From an uncultured Oscillospiraceae bacterium (GTDB lineage Bacteria > Bacillota > Clostridia > Oscillospirales > Acutalibacteraceae): a stretch of 8,769 nucleotides of DNA. Where the stretch lies: positions 1-8,769 of the forward strand of contig CABVAD010000040.1 of the NCBI GenBank assembly GCA_902496265.1, in the 5' to 3' direction. The position numbers and the translations under genes are program-made. The notes under the pieces are model-generated. The model ran no database searches and had not been told where the DNA came from. It was given only the letters and a program-made list of their open reading frames with translations. Shown here piece after piece: positions 1 to 6,489 of the stretch (positions are counted from its first letter, which is position 1; each line of letters begins with the position of its first letter).

Positions 1-311
1 GCTTTAAGCGCGCCGCCGAGCCGTTCATTTGTTATATTGACCTGACTTTCTGAAATTATGTTTCCAGTAATATCGTCGGTATCGGTCAAAACACCTAATT
101 TTACCGCGGCGGTATACCGCTTGTCCGCGTCGAGCAAAAGCCCTGACAGCGCTGTAGCCCTGCCTAAAAGCACAGGAAGCACGCCTGTCGCCATAGGATC
201 AAGCGTGCCTGTATGTCCCACTCGCTTCTCACTCGCTATACGCTTTATTCTCGCAACAGCGCCGAAGGAGGTTATATTTTCAGGCTTATCAAGAAGTATT
301 AACCCCTGCAT
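1..311 (-). CDS. truB: tRNA pseudouridine(55) synthase TruB, N-terminal part (cut by window edge)
   Basis: TruB converts U55 in the T-loop of tRNAs to pseudouridine. About the first 103 residues, roughly one third of a typical protein of about 300 residues, are present; the rest lies beyond position 1. Translating from the ATG at 311-309 gives a start MQGLILLDKP, the family's usual opening, which leads into GHTGTLDPMATGVLPV at about residues 32-47. The Asp of TLDP (residue 38) is the expected catalytic nucleophile. The KRYTA segment and the downstream DTDD stretch also match the family. A GGAG at 322-319, inside the last codons of nrnA, lies 7 nt upstream of the ATG, and only 4 nt separate the nrnA stop from this start, so the two genes are probably translationally coupled. 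The identification is secure; the gene is partial only because of the window boundary. Confidence 0.96.
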   Translation of the reverse strand, partial: MQGLILLDKPENITSFGAVARIKRIASEKRVGHTGTLDPMATGVLPVLLGRATALSGLLLDADKRYTAAVKLGVLTDTDDITGNIISESQVNITNERLGGALK

Positions 312-315
312 AGGC

Positions 316-1290
316 TCACTCCATAAACCCGTCTAAGGCGTCAAGCACCTTTTTCTTTACCTCGGAGAGATTACCTGTAACAGAAGCTCCCGCCGCCGCC
401 TTATGTCCGCCGCCGCCGAGTTTTTTGCAAATTTCGGAGGCGTCAAGCGGAGGATATGTACGCAAGGACACCTTAAATTCGTTGTCGTCGGTCTGTTTAA
501 GTGTAATTCCTGCGACAACCCCCTCGATACTGCGGGAAATAACCGCTATTCCCTCAAGCTCTGTGCCGCTGCAGCCCGTTTTTTCCTGCATTTCGGCGGT
601 GACAGGCAAAATGATGCATTTCCCGTCGAAATGAAATTCCGAAGCGTCGAGCACCATTCGCTCAAGCTCCAAAAGCTTTCTCGACTTAGTGTCGAACATA
701 ACGCGGTTAATTTCGGGTGCGTCGATATTATATTCATAAAGCTGAGCCGCTATCATATGGGTTTTCGCGGTGACGTTTGAATACTTAAAACAGCCCGTGT
801 CGGTGACAATACCCGTAAAGAGCGCCTTTGCGGTTATATCGTTGATATTGACCTTCATAAGGCTTAGAAGCTCAAACATACACTCCGCAGTAGCCGAAGC
901 GTCGGAATCGAGATAAAGATTTTTTGCATATCTCACGTTTGAAACGTGGTGGTCGATATTAAGGTCTACAATATCGCCGAACTCCTCTTTAAGACTGCCC
1001 AAAAGCCGCTTATCCGCCACGTCCACCGCGATAACGGTTGCGTTTTCGCGGGCAACATGGTCGGTTTTGCGGGCAAAATACCCGTATTTTTCGGGAATAA
1101 CGTCGGGACACAGCACGCAGGCGGACTTACCTATCTCATTAAGCCCGTAATAAAGCGCATAGGCAGAACCCAACGTATCGCCGTCGGGCGAAGCGTGGGT
1201 CAGAATAATATAATTATCGTGCTTTTTTAAAAACCTTGCGGTCTGCCTCAGAGTCAAATCCCGACAGCCGTCATTAATTTTCCTTTTCAT
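316..1290 (-). CDS. nrnA: Bifunctional oligoribonuclease/pAp phosphatase NrnA (DHH family)
   Basis: NrnA is a cytoplasmic DHH-DHHA1 phosphoesterase. In Firmicutes it degrades RNA oligonucleotides of two to five nucleotides and dephosphorylates 3'-phosphoadenosine 5'-phosphate, standing in for the missing Orn and CysQ. With the start used here it is 324 residues, close to B. subtilis NrnA (about 313). Metal-binding motifs are visible in order: THASPDGDTLGSA (about 32-43), VIAVDVAD (87-94), the DHH signature in NIDHHVSN (111-118), and GIVTDTGCF (160-168). The DHHA1 substrate loop GGGGHKAAAG is at 292-301. The longer in-frame ATG at 1305 has no ribosome binding site. The ATG at 1290 has GAGGA (1303-1299) exactly 8 nt upstream, so I chose it. 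The gene overlaps the end of rbfA by 17 nt and leads into truB, as in many Firmicutes. Nothing in it is degenerate. Confidence 0.95.
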   Translation of the reverse strand: MKRKINDGCRDLTLRQTARFLKKHDNYIILTHASPDGDTLGSAYALYYGLNEIGKSACVLCPDVIPEKYGYFARKTDHVARENATVIAVDVADKRLLGSLKEEFGDIVDLNIDHHVSNVRYAKNLYLDSDASATAECMFELLSLMKVNINDITAKALFTGIVTDTGCFKYSNVTAKTHMIAAQLYEYNIDAPEINRVMFDTKSRKLLELERMVLDASEFHFDGKCIILPVTAEMQEKTGCSGTELEGIAVISRSIEGVVAGITLKQTDDNEFKVSLRTYPPLDASEICKKLGGGGHKAAAGASVTGNLSEVKKKVLDALDGFME

Positions 1291-1639
1291 TTTTATTTTC
1301 CTCATTTAAGGACTCGATAATTCTTGAGATATTCGCGCTATGCTCTATCGAATCATCTGCGACAAAGCGCAGCTCCGGCACTTTTCTGAGCGACAGTCTC
1401 GCGCCTAATTCGCGGCGCAGAAAGCCCGCCGCACCTTTGAGAGCCTTTACCGAGGACACGGTTTGCTCATAGCCCTCGATTGCGCTTACATATACCGTCG
1501 CGTAGGAAAGGTCGCTTGAGACGTCAACCTTAACAATGCTTAAAAGCTTGCTGACTCTGGGGTCCTTTACCTCGCGCAAAAGCTCCGACAGGCAAAGCTT
1601 TATATCAGACGTGATACGGTTAATTCTGTAACCAGCCAT
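1274..1639 (-). CDS. rbfA: 30S ribosome-binding factor RbfA
   Basis: RbfA is a small KH-like protein that binds immature 30S subunits and helps maturation of the 5' end of 16S rRNA and the decoding centre. The 121-residue product matches the family from end to end. It has the N-terminal RINRI helix, then REVKDPRVS (about 22-30), SSDLSYATVYVS (41-52), a KALKGAAGFLR helix (65-75) where the KH GxxG loop is replaced by an Ala-containing kink, and VPELRFVADDSIEH (87-100). The tail after about residue 110 is short, polar and rich in Asn, Glu and Lys. The ATG at 1639-1637 shares one base with the infB stop (TAATG). The nearest ribosome binding site, GGAGGAG inside the last infB codons, is a little far (about 11-13 nt), so reinitiation by ribosomes finishing infB is likely. 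The start of nrnA lies inside its 3' end. Confidence 0.96.
   Translation of the reverse strand: MAGYRINRITSDIKLCLSELLREVKDPRVSKLLSIVKVDVSSDLSYATVYVSAIEGYEQTVSSVKALKGAAGFLRRELGARLSLRKVPELRFVADDSIEHSANISRIIESLNEENKNEKEN
1299..1303 (-). promoter_or_regulatory. nrnA ribosome binding site (decides start)
   Basis: The mRNA reads GAGGA at 1303-1299, 8 nt upstream of the ATG at 1290. The alternative ATG at 1305 overlaps this site and has only weak sequence upstream. The site lies within the last rbfA codons. Confidence 0.7.
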
Positions 1640-4239
1640 TAATCTCTGTACTCCTCCATAATAAAGGCTTCAAATATGTCGCCTTCCTTGATGTCGGCAA
1701 ATTTTTCAAGACCGATACCGCATTCGTAGCCCTGAGCTACCTCCTTAACGTCATCCTTAAAGCGGCGCAGAGAATCAATCTTATCCTCGCAGATAACTAT
1801 ACCGTCGCGGACAACGCGTATCTGAGCAGAGCGCGATACCTTGCCGTTTGTGATATAACAGCCCGCGACCGTGCCGACGTTTGAAATCTTGTAAACGTTG
1901 CGAACCTCGGCTGTACCGAGCTGATTTTCACGGTATTTTGGAGCGAGCATACCCTTCATTGCCGCCTTGACCTCTTCAATGCAGTCGTAAATAACGCGGT
2001 ACATACGCATATCCACGCCGTCGCGCTCCGCCGCCGCCTTTGCAACGCCGTCGGGACGGACGTTAAAGCCCACGATAATTGCGCCCGAGGTCTGAGCCAG
2101 CATTACATCCGACTCGTTTATAGCTCCCACGCCGCCGTGGATAACATTAACCTTAACCTCTTCGTTTGAAAGCTTTACAAGGCTTTCGCGCACAGCCTCA
2201 ACGCTGCCCTGAACGTCGGCCTTTACGATTATATTAAGCTCCTTTAAGTCGCCCTCGCTTAACTGGTCAAAGAGGTTGTCAAGCGTAACCTTCTGCTTGG
2301 CGTTAAAGAGCTCCTCTTTAGCCTTTTGCTTTCTCTGCTCGACAAGCTCGCGCGCAAGACGCTCGTCTGAAACCGCGTCGAACACATCGCCCGCGTTGGG
2401 GGTTTCCGCAAGACCCGTAATCTCAACAGGTACCGACGGACCCGCGGCTTTGAGCTCTTTTCCGTTTTCGTTGGTCATAACGCGGACTCTGCCGACCGCC
2501 GTTCCCGCTACGATAATATCGCCCGTGTGAAGCGTTCCGTTCTGAACAAGAAGTGACGCGACAGGACCTCTGCCCTTATCGAGTCTTGCCTCGATAACGA
2601 TACCCTTGGCTCTCCTGTCGGGGTTTGCCTTAAGCTCCATCATTTCGGCGACAAGCAGTATGCTTTCAAGCAGATTGTCAATACCCTCGTGGGTTTTAGC
2701 CGAAACGGGAACGCAGATAACGTCGCCGCCCCATTTTTCGGGAACAAGCTCGTGCTCGGTGAGCTGTTCAAGCACCCTGTCGGGGTTGGCCTCGGGCTTA
2801 TCCATTTTATTGATTGCAACTATAATCTGAACATTTGCCGCCTTAGCATGATTGATAGCCTCTATGGTCTGGGGCATAATGCCGTCGTCCGCGGCTACAA
2901 CCAGCACCGCAATATCGGTAGCCATAGCGCCGCGCTTACGCATTGAGGTGAACGCCGCGTGACCCGGTGTGTCAAGGAAGGTGATGTCCTGACCCTTGCA
3001 GTTTACCCTGTACGCGCCGATGTGCTGGGTTATTCCGCCCGCCTCGGTATCGGTTACGGCGGTGTTGCGGATAGCGTCAAGGAGCGAGGTCTTACCGTGG
3101 TCAACGTGACCCATAACCACCACAACGGGACTTCTGGGCTTCAGATTTTCGGCGTTGTCCTCGGTATCGTCCATAATCTGCTCCTCAATGGTGACGACAA
3201 CCTGCTTTTCAATCTTAGCACCCATTTCGGTGACAACAATTTCGGCGGTATCGTAATCGATAACCTGATTTACCGTCGCCATCATACCAAGCTTCAAGAG
3301 CACCTTAATAACCTCGGCGGCGGTCTTTTTAAGGGCGGCGGCCAATTCGCCTACCGTTATCTCCTCGCCTACCGTAACGGTTATCGGGGTCTTCTTTATG
3401 CGCTCAAGCTGCATACGGCGGATTTTGTCCGCCTCGGTCTCCCGCTTTGCCCCCTGAGGACGGCGGTAATCCTGCGATTTCTGCTTAATTTTCTGCTTTC
3501 TTGAAAAATTGTCCTTCATAGTATTTGCAGGAGCAATTATTTCATACTTTTCGTTGTATTTATCTATATTTACATTGGAGGTTCTTGTGTCTATATGACG
3601 TATTTCCGCGGGGCCGCGCTTAGGCGCTTCACCCGGCTTTTTCTCGCTCTTGCGGGAAACAAAAGGCTGGGGGTCGGAAACACCGTGCTTTTTATCGGTC
3701 TTTTCCGCCGCCTTTTCTGTTTTCTTGGCGTTCTCGGGCTTTTTAGCCGCAGGCTTTGCCTGTGCGGCAGGCTTTTCAGCCTTCTTTTCCTCAGCCTTTT
3801 CTGCCTTTTTCACCGATTTTTCAGCGGTTTTTTCAGCCTTCTTCTCGGCGGGCTTTTCCTGCTTTTCGGGCTTCTTTTCCGCCGTATCCTTGCTTTCGTC
3901 CTTTGGCTTCTTTTCGGCATCAGGCTTTGCCTCGCCCTTAGCCGCCGCCTTAAGCTGCTCTAAAATCGCCATCTGCTCGGCAAGCTTTTTGTTCTTTTCT
4001 TCCTCTCTTGCCTTTTTAGCCGCCGCGCGCGACTCCGCTCCCGTGGCGAAATAATCCGCAAAGCTTTTAACCTCGCTGCGGTTTAACAGCTCGGTAAAAA
4101 CTATGCTTATTTCGGTCTCGTCAAGCGACGCGCCGCTCTTTTTGACCGCACCTGTTTTCTCGGCGACGATACCTATAATATCCTTTGAGCCAAGGTTAAA
4201 ATCCTTTGCAAGGTCGCTGACCTTATATTTATTCGTCAT
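1639..4239 (-). CDS. infB: Translation initiation factor IF-2
   Basis: IF2 is the GTPase that places fMet-tRNA on the 30S subunit and promotes 50S joining. The 866-residue product has full domain architecture. An N-terminal IF2_N-like helical segment (YKVSDLAKDF, residues about 5-55) is followed by a long charged linker (about 69-210) and a second IF2_N module (about 285-340). The GTPase domain carries G1 GHVDHGKT (377-384), the switch GGITQHIGAY (401-410), G3 DTPGH (423-427), G4 NKMD (477-480) and G5 SAK (513-515). Beta-barrel domain II, domain III (NIIVKADVQGS, from about 669) and the C-terminal fMet-tRNA-binding barrel (GTAEVRNVYKI onward, about 775-866) follow. The GTPase Asp-His pair (VDHGKT) is intact. 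There are two close ATGs. The upstream one (4245) is only 2 nt from AGGAGG; the one at 4239 has the ideal 8 nt, so I chose it. It overlaps the 3' end of ylxQ by 11 nt and shares one base with rbfA. Confidence 0.98.
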   Translation of the reverse strand: MTNKYKVSDLAKDFNLGSKDIIGIVAEKTGAVKKSGASLDETEISIVFTELLNRSEVKSFADYFATGAESRAAAKKAREEEKNKKLAEQMAILEQLKAAAKGEAKPDAEKKPKDESKDTAEKKPEKQEKPAEKKAEKTAEKSVKKAEKAEEKKAEKPAAQAKPAAKKPENAKKTEKAAEKTDKKHGVSDPQPFVSRKSEKKPGEAPKRGPAEIRHIDTRTSNVNIDKYNEKYEIIAPANTMKDNFSRKQKIKQKSQDYRRPQGAKRETEADKIRRMQLERIKKTPITVTVGEEITVGELAAALKKTAAEVIKVLLKLGMMATVNQVIDYDTAEIVVTEMGAKIEKQVVVTIEEQIMDDTEDNAENLKPRSPVVVVMGHVDHGKTSLLDAIRNTAVTDTEAGGITQHIGAYRVNCKGQDITFLDTPGHAAFTSMRKRGAMATDIAVLVVAADDGIMPQTIEAINHAKAANVQIIVAINKMDKPEANPDRVLEQLTEHELVPEKWGGDVICVPVSAKTHEGIDNLLESILLVAEMMELKANPDRRAKGIVIEARLDKGRGPVASLLVQNGTLHTGDIIVAGTAVGRVRVMTNENGKELKAAGPSVPVEITGLAETPNAGDVFDAVSDERLARELVEQRKQKAKEELFNAKQKVTLDNLFDQLSEGDLKELNIIVKADVQGSVEAVRESLVKLSNEEVKVNVIHGGVGAINESDVMLAQTSGAIIVGFNVRPDGVAKAAAERDGVDMRMYRVIYDCIEEVKAAMKGMLAPKYRENQLGTAEVRNVYKISNVGTVAGCYITNGKVSRSAQIRVVRDGIVICEDKIDSLRRFKDDVKEVAQGYECGIGLEKFADIKEGDIFEAFIMEEYRD
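3601..4038 (-). other. Low-complexity Lys/Ala/Glu linker of IF2
   Basis: This part of infB encodes the linker between the first N-terminal module and the conserved core, about residues 67-213. By hand count, roughly two thirds of residues 69-188 are Lys, Ala or Glu, with scattered Pro. Short irregular units such as AEKK, KPAEKK and KAEKAEEKK recur but do not form a clean tandem repeat. Such linkers vary in length and sequence among bacterial IF2 proteins and are expected to be disordered or helical tethers. On the opposite strand the composition produces long artefactual open frames rich in Phe, Leu and Ser. I saw no internal start with a convincing ribosome binding site that would yield a short IF2 isoform. 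Confidence 0.85.
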
Positions 4240-4558
4240 TAGCATTTCCTCCTCTGGTGTACGCCTTTAAAAAAGCGTCGGCAAAACCGCTGTCGTTTAT
4301 TGATAATACCCCGCACCTACGGCCGACAGCGTCCGACACGGTCTCTATATAAAGCCTTTCAAGCGTTATAAATTTTACTGAGCCTTTTTCGGCAAAAAAG
4401 GCGGCTTCCTTTCGGCTTTTTTGCGATACGTCCCCCGCGGCTGTTACAAGCCGCGCCTTACCGCTTTTTATCGATTTTAACGCCGCGTCCATACCGTAGG
4501 ACAGCTTTCCCGCCTTCGCCGCCAGACCTAAAAGCGCAAGCGCCTTACTGTCCCGCAT
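4229..4558 (-). CDS. ylxQ: L7Ae/L30e-type RNA-binding protein YlxQ
   Basis: This is a small cytoplasmic protein of the ribosomal L7Ae/L30e/S12e/Gadd45 fold, whose members bind kink-turn RNA. YlxQ is conserved in the nusA-infB operon of Firmicutes, and its precise role is not settled. The 109-residue product begins MRDSKALALLGLAAKAGKL and contains SGKARLVTAAGDVS (about 32-45), a typical L7Ae-like strand-helix core. It ends with the family's SINDSGFADAFLKAY segment (about 86-100). An open frame continues upstream to 4651, but that extension is ylxR sequence in another frame and has no ribosome binding site. The ATG at 4558 has AAAGGA (4573-4568) 9 nt upstream. The gene overlaps ylxR by 14 nt and infB by 11 nt. 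Family assignment is strong; function is by family only. Confidence 0.9.
   Translation of the reverse strand: MRDSKALALLGLAAKAGKLSYGMDAALKSIKSGKARLVTAAGDVSQKSRKEAAFFAEKGSVKFITLERLYIETVSDAVGRRCGVLSINDSGFADAFLKAYTRGGNANDE
4248..4253 (-). promoter_or_regulatory. infB ribosome binding site (decides start)
   Basis: The mRNA reads AGGAGG at 4253-4248, a perfect anti-16S match. It is 8 nt upstream of the ATG at 4239 and only 2 nt upstream of the ATG at 4245, so the second ATG is the better infB start. The site lies inside the last codons of ylxQ. Confidence 0.8.
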
Positions 4559-4817
4559 CAGAAAGCTTCCTTTCAAGCTCGGCGAAAATTTCCTCGGGTA
4601 CAGCCGTGCCGAAGGCTCTTGACAAAACGCCGGTTTTCCGCGCTTTTTCAAGACATTCGGCGGATTTGCAAATATATGCTCCTCTGCCGTTCAGCTTTCC
4701 CGTGGGATCAAGCTTAATATCGCCCTCGGGAGTCCTGACTATTCTTATCAGCTCATTTTTAGGCTTCATTTCGCGGCAGGCGGTACACATACGTGCCGGT
4801 GTTCTTTTAGCTCCCAT
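4545..4817 (-). CDS. ylxR: YlxR/RnpM family RNA-binding protein (DUF448)
   Basis: YlxR is a small basic nucleic-acid-binding protein encoded beside nusA across Firmicutes. B. subtilis YlxR (RnpM) has been reported to bind RNase P RNA and modulate RNase P activity; transcriptional effects have also been described. The 90-residue product carries the family signature GRGAYIC at 44-50, an RTPEGDIKLDPTGK stretch (28-41), and an N-terminal CTAC at 11-14. A CxxC (C11, C14) and a later Cys pair (C50, C55) recur in many members and could form a metal site or a disulfide; I cannot tell which. The ATG at 4817 has AAAGGAG (4832-4826) 8 nt upstream. It follows nusA after 38 nt, a gap that contains a small hairpin, and overlaps ylxQ by 14 nt. 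Family assignment is firm. Confidence 0.93.
   Translation of the reverse strand: MGAKRTPARMCTACREMKPKNELIRIVRTPEGDIKLDPTGKLNGRGAYICKSAECLEKARKTGVLSRAFGTAVPEEIFAELERKLSDAGQ
4561..4574 (-). promoter_or_regulatory. Small hairpin over the ylxQ ribosome binding site
   Basis: The mRNA from 4574 to 4561 reads GAAAG-GAAG-CTTTC, a perfect 5-bp stem with a 4-nt loop. The ylxQ Shine-Dalgarno AAAGGA lies in its 5' arm and loop. Ribosomes finishing ylxR would open it, which would couple ylxQ translation to ylxR. The stem is short and A/T-rich, so chance is quite possible. Confidence 0.35.
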
Positions 4818-4840
4818 TTAAAAAGCTCCTTTCAAACGGT

Positions 4841-4858
4841 TAGGCTGACGAGAGCCTA
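4841..4858 (-). other. Hairpin at the nusA stop codon / ylxR leader
   Basis: The mRNA from 4858 to 4841 contains TAGGCT, six loop bases, then AGCCTA, a perfect 6-bp inverted repeat. Its first three bases are the nusA TAG stop. No U-tract follows (the next bases are ACCGTTTG), so it is not an intrinsic terminator. It ends 8 nt before the ylxR Shine-Dalgarno and could be a processing or stability element, or chance. Confidence 0.4.
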
Positions 4859-5941
4859 CTCTCCGAAAAAGCCGCTTTCGGGGTGAATATCTATTTTCCA
4901 GCCCGTAAGCTTTGCGGCAAGCCTTACATTCTGACCCTTGTTGCCTATCGCAAGGGAGAGCTGAGCCTCGGGTACGCTCGCTTTGCAAACCTTGGGCTCC
5001 TCGCTTTCGATCTCAACCGAAGTTACCTTTGCGGGAGAAAGGGCTTCTGCCACAAATTCCTTGGGATCGTCGCTGTATTTTACAATATCGATCTTCTCGC
5101 CCGCTAATTCCTCAACAATTTTGTTGACTCGAGCGCCCCTCGGACCTATGCAGGCGCCCACCGCGTCAATTTCCTTATTTTCCGACCACACGGCGATTTT
5201 AGTCCTCGAGCCCGCCTGACGGGAAACCGACTTGATTTCAATAGTACCGTCGAAGATTTCGGGCACTTCGGTTTCAAAAAGACGCTTTACAAGCCCCGGA
5301 TGGGTGCGGGAAAGCATAATTTTAGGTCCTCTCTCGGTTTCCTTTACGTCAACCACATAAACCTTTATATGGTCGCCCTCGCGAAGCTCCTCGTCGGGGA
5401 CCTGCTCAAGCTTGGGCAGGGTTGCCTCGTTATGGCCGATAGTAAGTATCGCGTTGCCCGTCTTAGGGTCAATACGCTCGACAACCGCCGTTACAAGCTC
5501 GCGGTTATGGCTCTGGAACTCGGCTAAAACCTGACCTCTCTCGGCTTCCCTTACTCCCTGACGGAAATTGTTTTTTGAATTCTGAGCGACTACTCTGCCG
5601 AACTTTTTGGGGTCGAGCTTTATATCCACAAAGCCGTTTTCAACCGCGCTCGGATCAATTGCCGCCGCGTCCTCTTTAGAAATTTCGGAATAGGGGTCTG
5701 AAACCTCGTCAACCACGGTTTTGCGCGCGGTAACGGTGAAAACCTCGTTCTCGGTATCGATAACGCAGGAAACGATATCGTTTCCGCCGTAATCCTTGCG
5801 CGCCGCGACAACTATCGCGTCGGCAATCTTTTCCGCTATAAATTCCTTAGGTATTCCTCTTTCCTCTTCCATAAGCTTCAGCGCTTCAAAGAACTCCTTA
5901 TTGTCATTCTTCGGCTTTGACGCTTTTCTTGAACCTGCCAT
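4856..5941 (-). CDS. nusA: Transcription termination/antitermination factor NusA
   Basis: NusA binds RNA polymerase near the RNA exit channel, stabilises pause and terminator hairpins, and takes part in antitermination. The product is 361 residues (about 371 in B. subtilis). The RNA-polymerase-binding N-terminal domain (about 14-134) leads into an S1 domain (about 140-208), ending in the conserved IMLSRTHPGLVKRLFETEVPEI region (about 208-229). KH1 (about 230-300, VGACIGPRGARV with GPRG at 266-269) and KH2 (about 310-355, GNKG at 333-336) follow. There is no acidic C-terminal repeat region, as usual in Firmicutes. An open frame extends to a TTG at 5959, but that TTG overlaps the Shine-Dalgarno. 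The ATG at 5941, 10 nt after GGAGGA, is the likely start. A basic, polar stretch of about 13 residues precedes the usual family start (near NKEFFEAL). It lies 36 nt after rimP. Confidence 0.97.
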   Translation of the reverse strand: MAGSRKASKPKNDNKEFFEALKLMEEERGIPKEFIAEKIADAIVVAARKDYGGNDIVSCVIDTENEVFTVTARKTVVDEVSDPYSEISKEDAAAIDPSAVENGFVDIKLDPKKFGRVVAQNSKNNFRQGVREAERGQVLAEFQSHNRELVTAVVERIDPKTGNAILTIGHNEATLPKLEQVPDEELREGDHIKVYVVDVKETERGPKIMLSRTHPGLVKRLFETEVPEIFDGTIEIKSVSRQAGSRTKIAVWSENKEIDAVGACIGPRGARVNKIVEELAGEKIDIVKYSDDPKEFVAEALSPAKVTSVEIESEEPKVCKASVPEAQLSLAIGNKGQNVRLAAKLTGWKIDIHPESGFFGE

Positions 5942-5951
5942 TTTTCTCAAT

Positions 5952-5957
5952 TCCTCC
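5952..5957 (-). promoter_or_regulatory. nusA ribosome binding site (decides start)
   Basis: The mRNA reads GGAGGA at 5957-5952, 10 nt upstream of the ATG at 5941. The alternative TTG at 5959 would lie on this site itself, so it cannot be served by it. Confidence 0.75.
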
Positions 5958-5977
5958 AAACAAAGGTTTATTTATTA

Positions 5978-6430
5978 TTATTCAAAATCGCACAGACGGG
6001 CTTTGGAGATATCCTTATAATCAAATCGGTACTCCCCGCCCTCGGTTTCGATTGTAACTGTATCCGCCGCGGCTTTAAGAGTGCCTGTAAGCTCCTTAAC
6101 GCCGTCCACGGCTTTATAAAGCTTGAATTTGACCGTTTTGCCGATACAGGCTTCAAAATGACTCCGCCTTGTAAGCTCACGCTCAGCACCCGGCGAGCAG
6201 ACCTCCAAAAAATAGGAAACATCAATCGGATCTGCCTCATCTATAATCGGGTCGATAGCGTGAGAGACGTTTGTGCAGTCGTCAATGCTTATACCCTCGG
6301 GCTTATCGATAAACACCCGCAGATACCATGACGCGCCCTCCTTTAAAAAGCGAACGTCCCACAGGCTTACCCCCTGCGCCTCGACCGTTTCCTTTATAAG
6401 AGCGTATACCTTTTCGGCAGCGTTTGCCAT
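5978..6430 (-). CDS. rimP: Ribosome maturation factor RimP
   Basis: RimP binds free 30S subunits and assists early assembly around protein S12. The 150-residue product has the two-domain RimP layout. The N-terminal alpha/beta domain includes WYLRVFIDKPEGISIDDC (about 35-52) and the signature LEVCSPGAERELTRR (about 75-89). A C-terminal SH3-like barrel follows (about 95-150, KTVKFKLYK through YRFDYKDISKARL). The ATG at 6430 has GGAGG (6443-6439) 8 nt upstream. The reading frame ends in three consecutive TAA codons (5980-5972), a tight stop before the 36-nt gap to nusA. It is the first gene of the operon, downstream of the promoter and leader hairpins at 6449-6569. Length and motifs are normal for the family. 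Confidence 0.96.
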   Translation of the reverse strand: MANAAEKVYALIKETVEAQGVSLWDVRFLKEGASWYLRVFIDKPEGISIDDCTNVSHAIDPIIDEADPIDVSYFLEVCSPGAERELTRRSHFEACIGKTVKFKLYKAVDGVKELTGTLKAAADTVTIETEGGEYRFDYKDISKARLCDFE

Positions 6431-6448
6431 TTATCATACCTCCGTAGT

Positions 6449-6467
6449 CGAACCCGTCACGGGTTCG
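6449..6467 (-). promoter_or_regulatory. Second hairpin in the rimP leader, just upstream of the ribosome binding site
   Basis: The mRNA from 6467 to 6449 reads CGAACCCG-TGA-CGGGTTCG, a perfect 8-bp GC-rich inverted repeat with a 3-nt loop (or 7 bp with a 5-nt loop). It ends 5 nt before the GGAGG of rimP and leaves that site single-stranded. No U-tract follows, so it is not a terminator. It may be a protein-binding or 5'-UTR stability element. Its downstream arm could also pair imperfectly with CGACCCG in the first hairpin. Confidence 0.6.
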
Positions 6468-6489
6468 GATTTGTCGGCTTTGCTTATTC

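Noticed and set aside
58..336. 92-codon plus-strand frame at the left edge
   Set aside because: It is antisense to the TruB N-terminus, whose catalytic motif is clearly readable on the minus strand.
2959..3504. 181-codon open frame on the plus strand opposite infB
   Set aside because: It lies wholly antisense to the conserved IF2 core. Its product has no recognisable motif, and its openness follows from the codon bias of infB.
3595..4054. Phe/Leu/Ser-rich plus-strand frames that resemble membrane proteins
   Set aside because: They are the complement of the AAG/GCC/GAA-rich IF2 linker. The apparent hydrophobicity is an artefact of that composition.
4559..4651. 31-residue N-terminal extension of ylxQ
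   Set aside because: It lies inside ylxR in another frame and has no ribosome binding site. The conserved YlxQ start is at 4558.
5968..6240. 90-codon minus-strand frame inside rimP
   Set aside because: It is out of frame with rimP, which has a full set of family motifs, and shows no recognisable protein.
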